Shown here one piece after another: positions 63,924 to 64,000 of a stretch of 64,000 nucleotides of DNA; the stretch's first letter is position 1; each line of letters opens with the position of its first letter. The translations under genes and the position numbers were made by a program. Origin of the DNA: an uncultured Victivallaceae bacterium (GTDB lineage Bacteria > Verrucomicrobiota > Lentisphaeria > Victivallales > Victivallaceae); assembly GCA_944392655.1 (NCBI GenBank), contig CALXXL010000005.1, positions 1-64,000 on the forward strand, read 5' to 3'. Below the pieces are notes generated by a model. It was not told where the DNA came from. It saw only the letters and a list, made by a program, of their open reading frames with translations, and did no database searches.

Positions 63924-64000
63924 ATGAGCAACAATAATAACAATATCCCGAGATGCTCTTTCTGCGGACGGCCGATTAACGACGGCTCCGTAAAGGTCAT
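63924..64000 (+). CDS. clpX: ClpX, N-terminal fragment cut by the window end
   Basis: The first 25 codons are visible: MSNNNNN, then PRCSFCGRPINDGSVKV, the start of the ClpX C4 zinc-binding domain (CxxCGR). It is the unfoldase partner of ClpP. The frame is open to the last base. Confidence 0.85.
   Translation, partial: MSNNNNNIPRCSFCGRPINDGSVKV

Overview
The window reads as chromosomal DNA from an anaerobic, Gram-negative bacterium of the PVC group, most likely a Lentisphaerae/Victivallales relative. This is inferred from gene content, not from a marker phylogeny. Three pseudopilin-like proteins share a class III prepilin N-terminus and a C-terminal H-x9-DG-type signature, a combination abundant in Lentisphaerae and Planctomycetes. 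A HydE maturase (FeFe hydrogenase), a GGGtGRT/NifU-like pair, ferritin, small lipoproteins and intracellular glycoside-hydrolase genes fit a strict anaerobe with an outer membrane.

Layout. 0.1-1.9 kb: GGGtGRT protein and an Fe-S scaffold-like partner, minus strand. 2.0-11.0 kb: a plus-strand transport and ion-homeostasis run (APC permease fused to a PTS EIIA domain, K+/H+ antiporter, DUF2062, Ca2+-ATPase, PHP phosphoesterase, EamA permease). 11.0-13.2 kb: divergent hydE and bioB. 13.25-14.7 kb: a short cobalamin riboswitch heading a pseudopilin plus a small membrane-anchored partner. 14.7-21.5 kb: pstSCAB-phoU-phoB-phoR with a terminator. 21.5-28.6 kb: a second, paralogous pseudopilin/partner pair heading an operon for a polytopic membrane protein, an ExbB/TolQ-like channel, a DUF2149 (ExbD-like) protein and a giant membrane-anchored CobN-like protein, an HmuTUV-HmuS-like arrangement. 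28.8-32.9 kb: a third pseudopilin, flavin reductase, PNPOx-like protein and adenine deaminase.

33.5-42.3 kb is an AT-rich accessory island on the minus strand. It carries about ten short, mostly exported or lipoprotein genes. Many are preceded immediately by a start-less C-terminal coding fragment, and several dispersed repeats and one decayed gene copy connect them. It resembles an archive of orphan toxin tips and immunity genes, but no full toxin gene is present, so this is a hypothesis. It ends near tRNA-Arg(CCT).

42.8-53.8 kb holds a DUF5009 membrane acyltransferase-like gene, a glycoside hydrolase-like gene, ferritin, OYE-family reductase, histidine phosphatase, GNAT, UDP-glucose dehydrogenase, CorA (with two possible upstream short ORFs), RodA and a penicillin-binding-protein homologue that stops before the transpeptidase domain. 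54.1-64 kb holds cstA, dnaA, a 1.26-kb repeat-rich noncoding region, nagA, a methyltransferase, a secreted hydrolase, tig, clpP and the start of clpX. Base composition changes near dnaA: plus-strand genes on the left are G/T-rich and those on the right are C/A-rich.

The strongest candidates for something new are the two paralogous pseudopilin/partner modules, one under a B12 riboswitch and one leading an energised CobN-like operon, and the 33.5-42.3 kb island.
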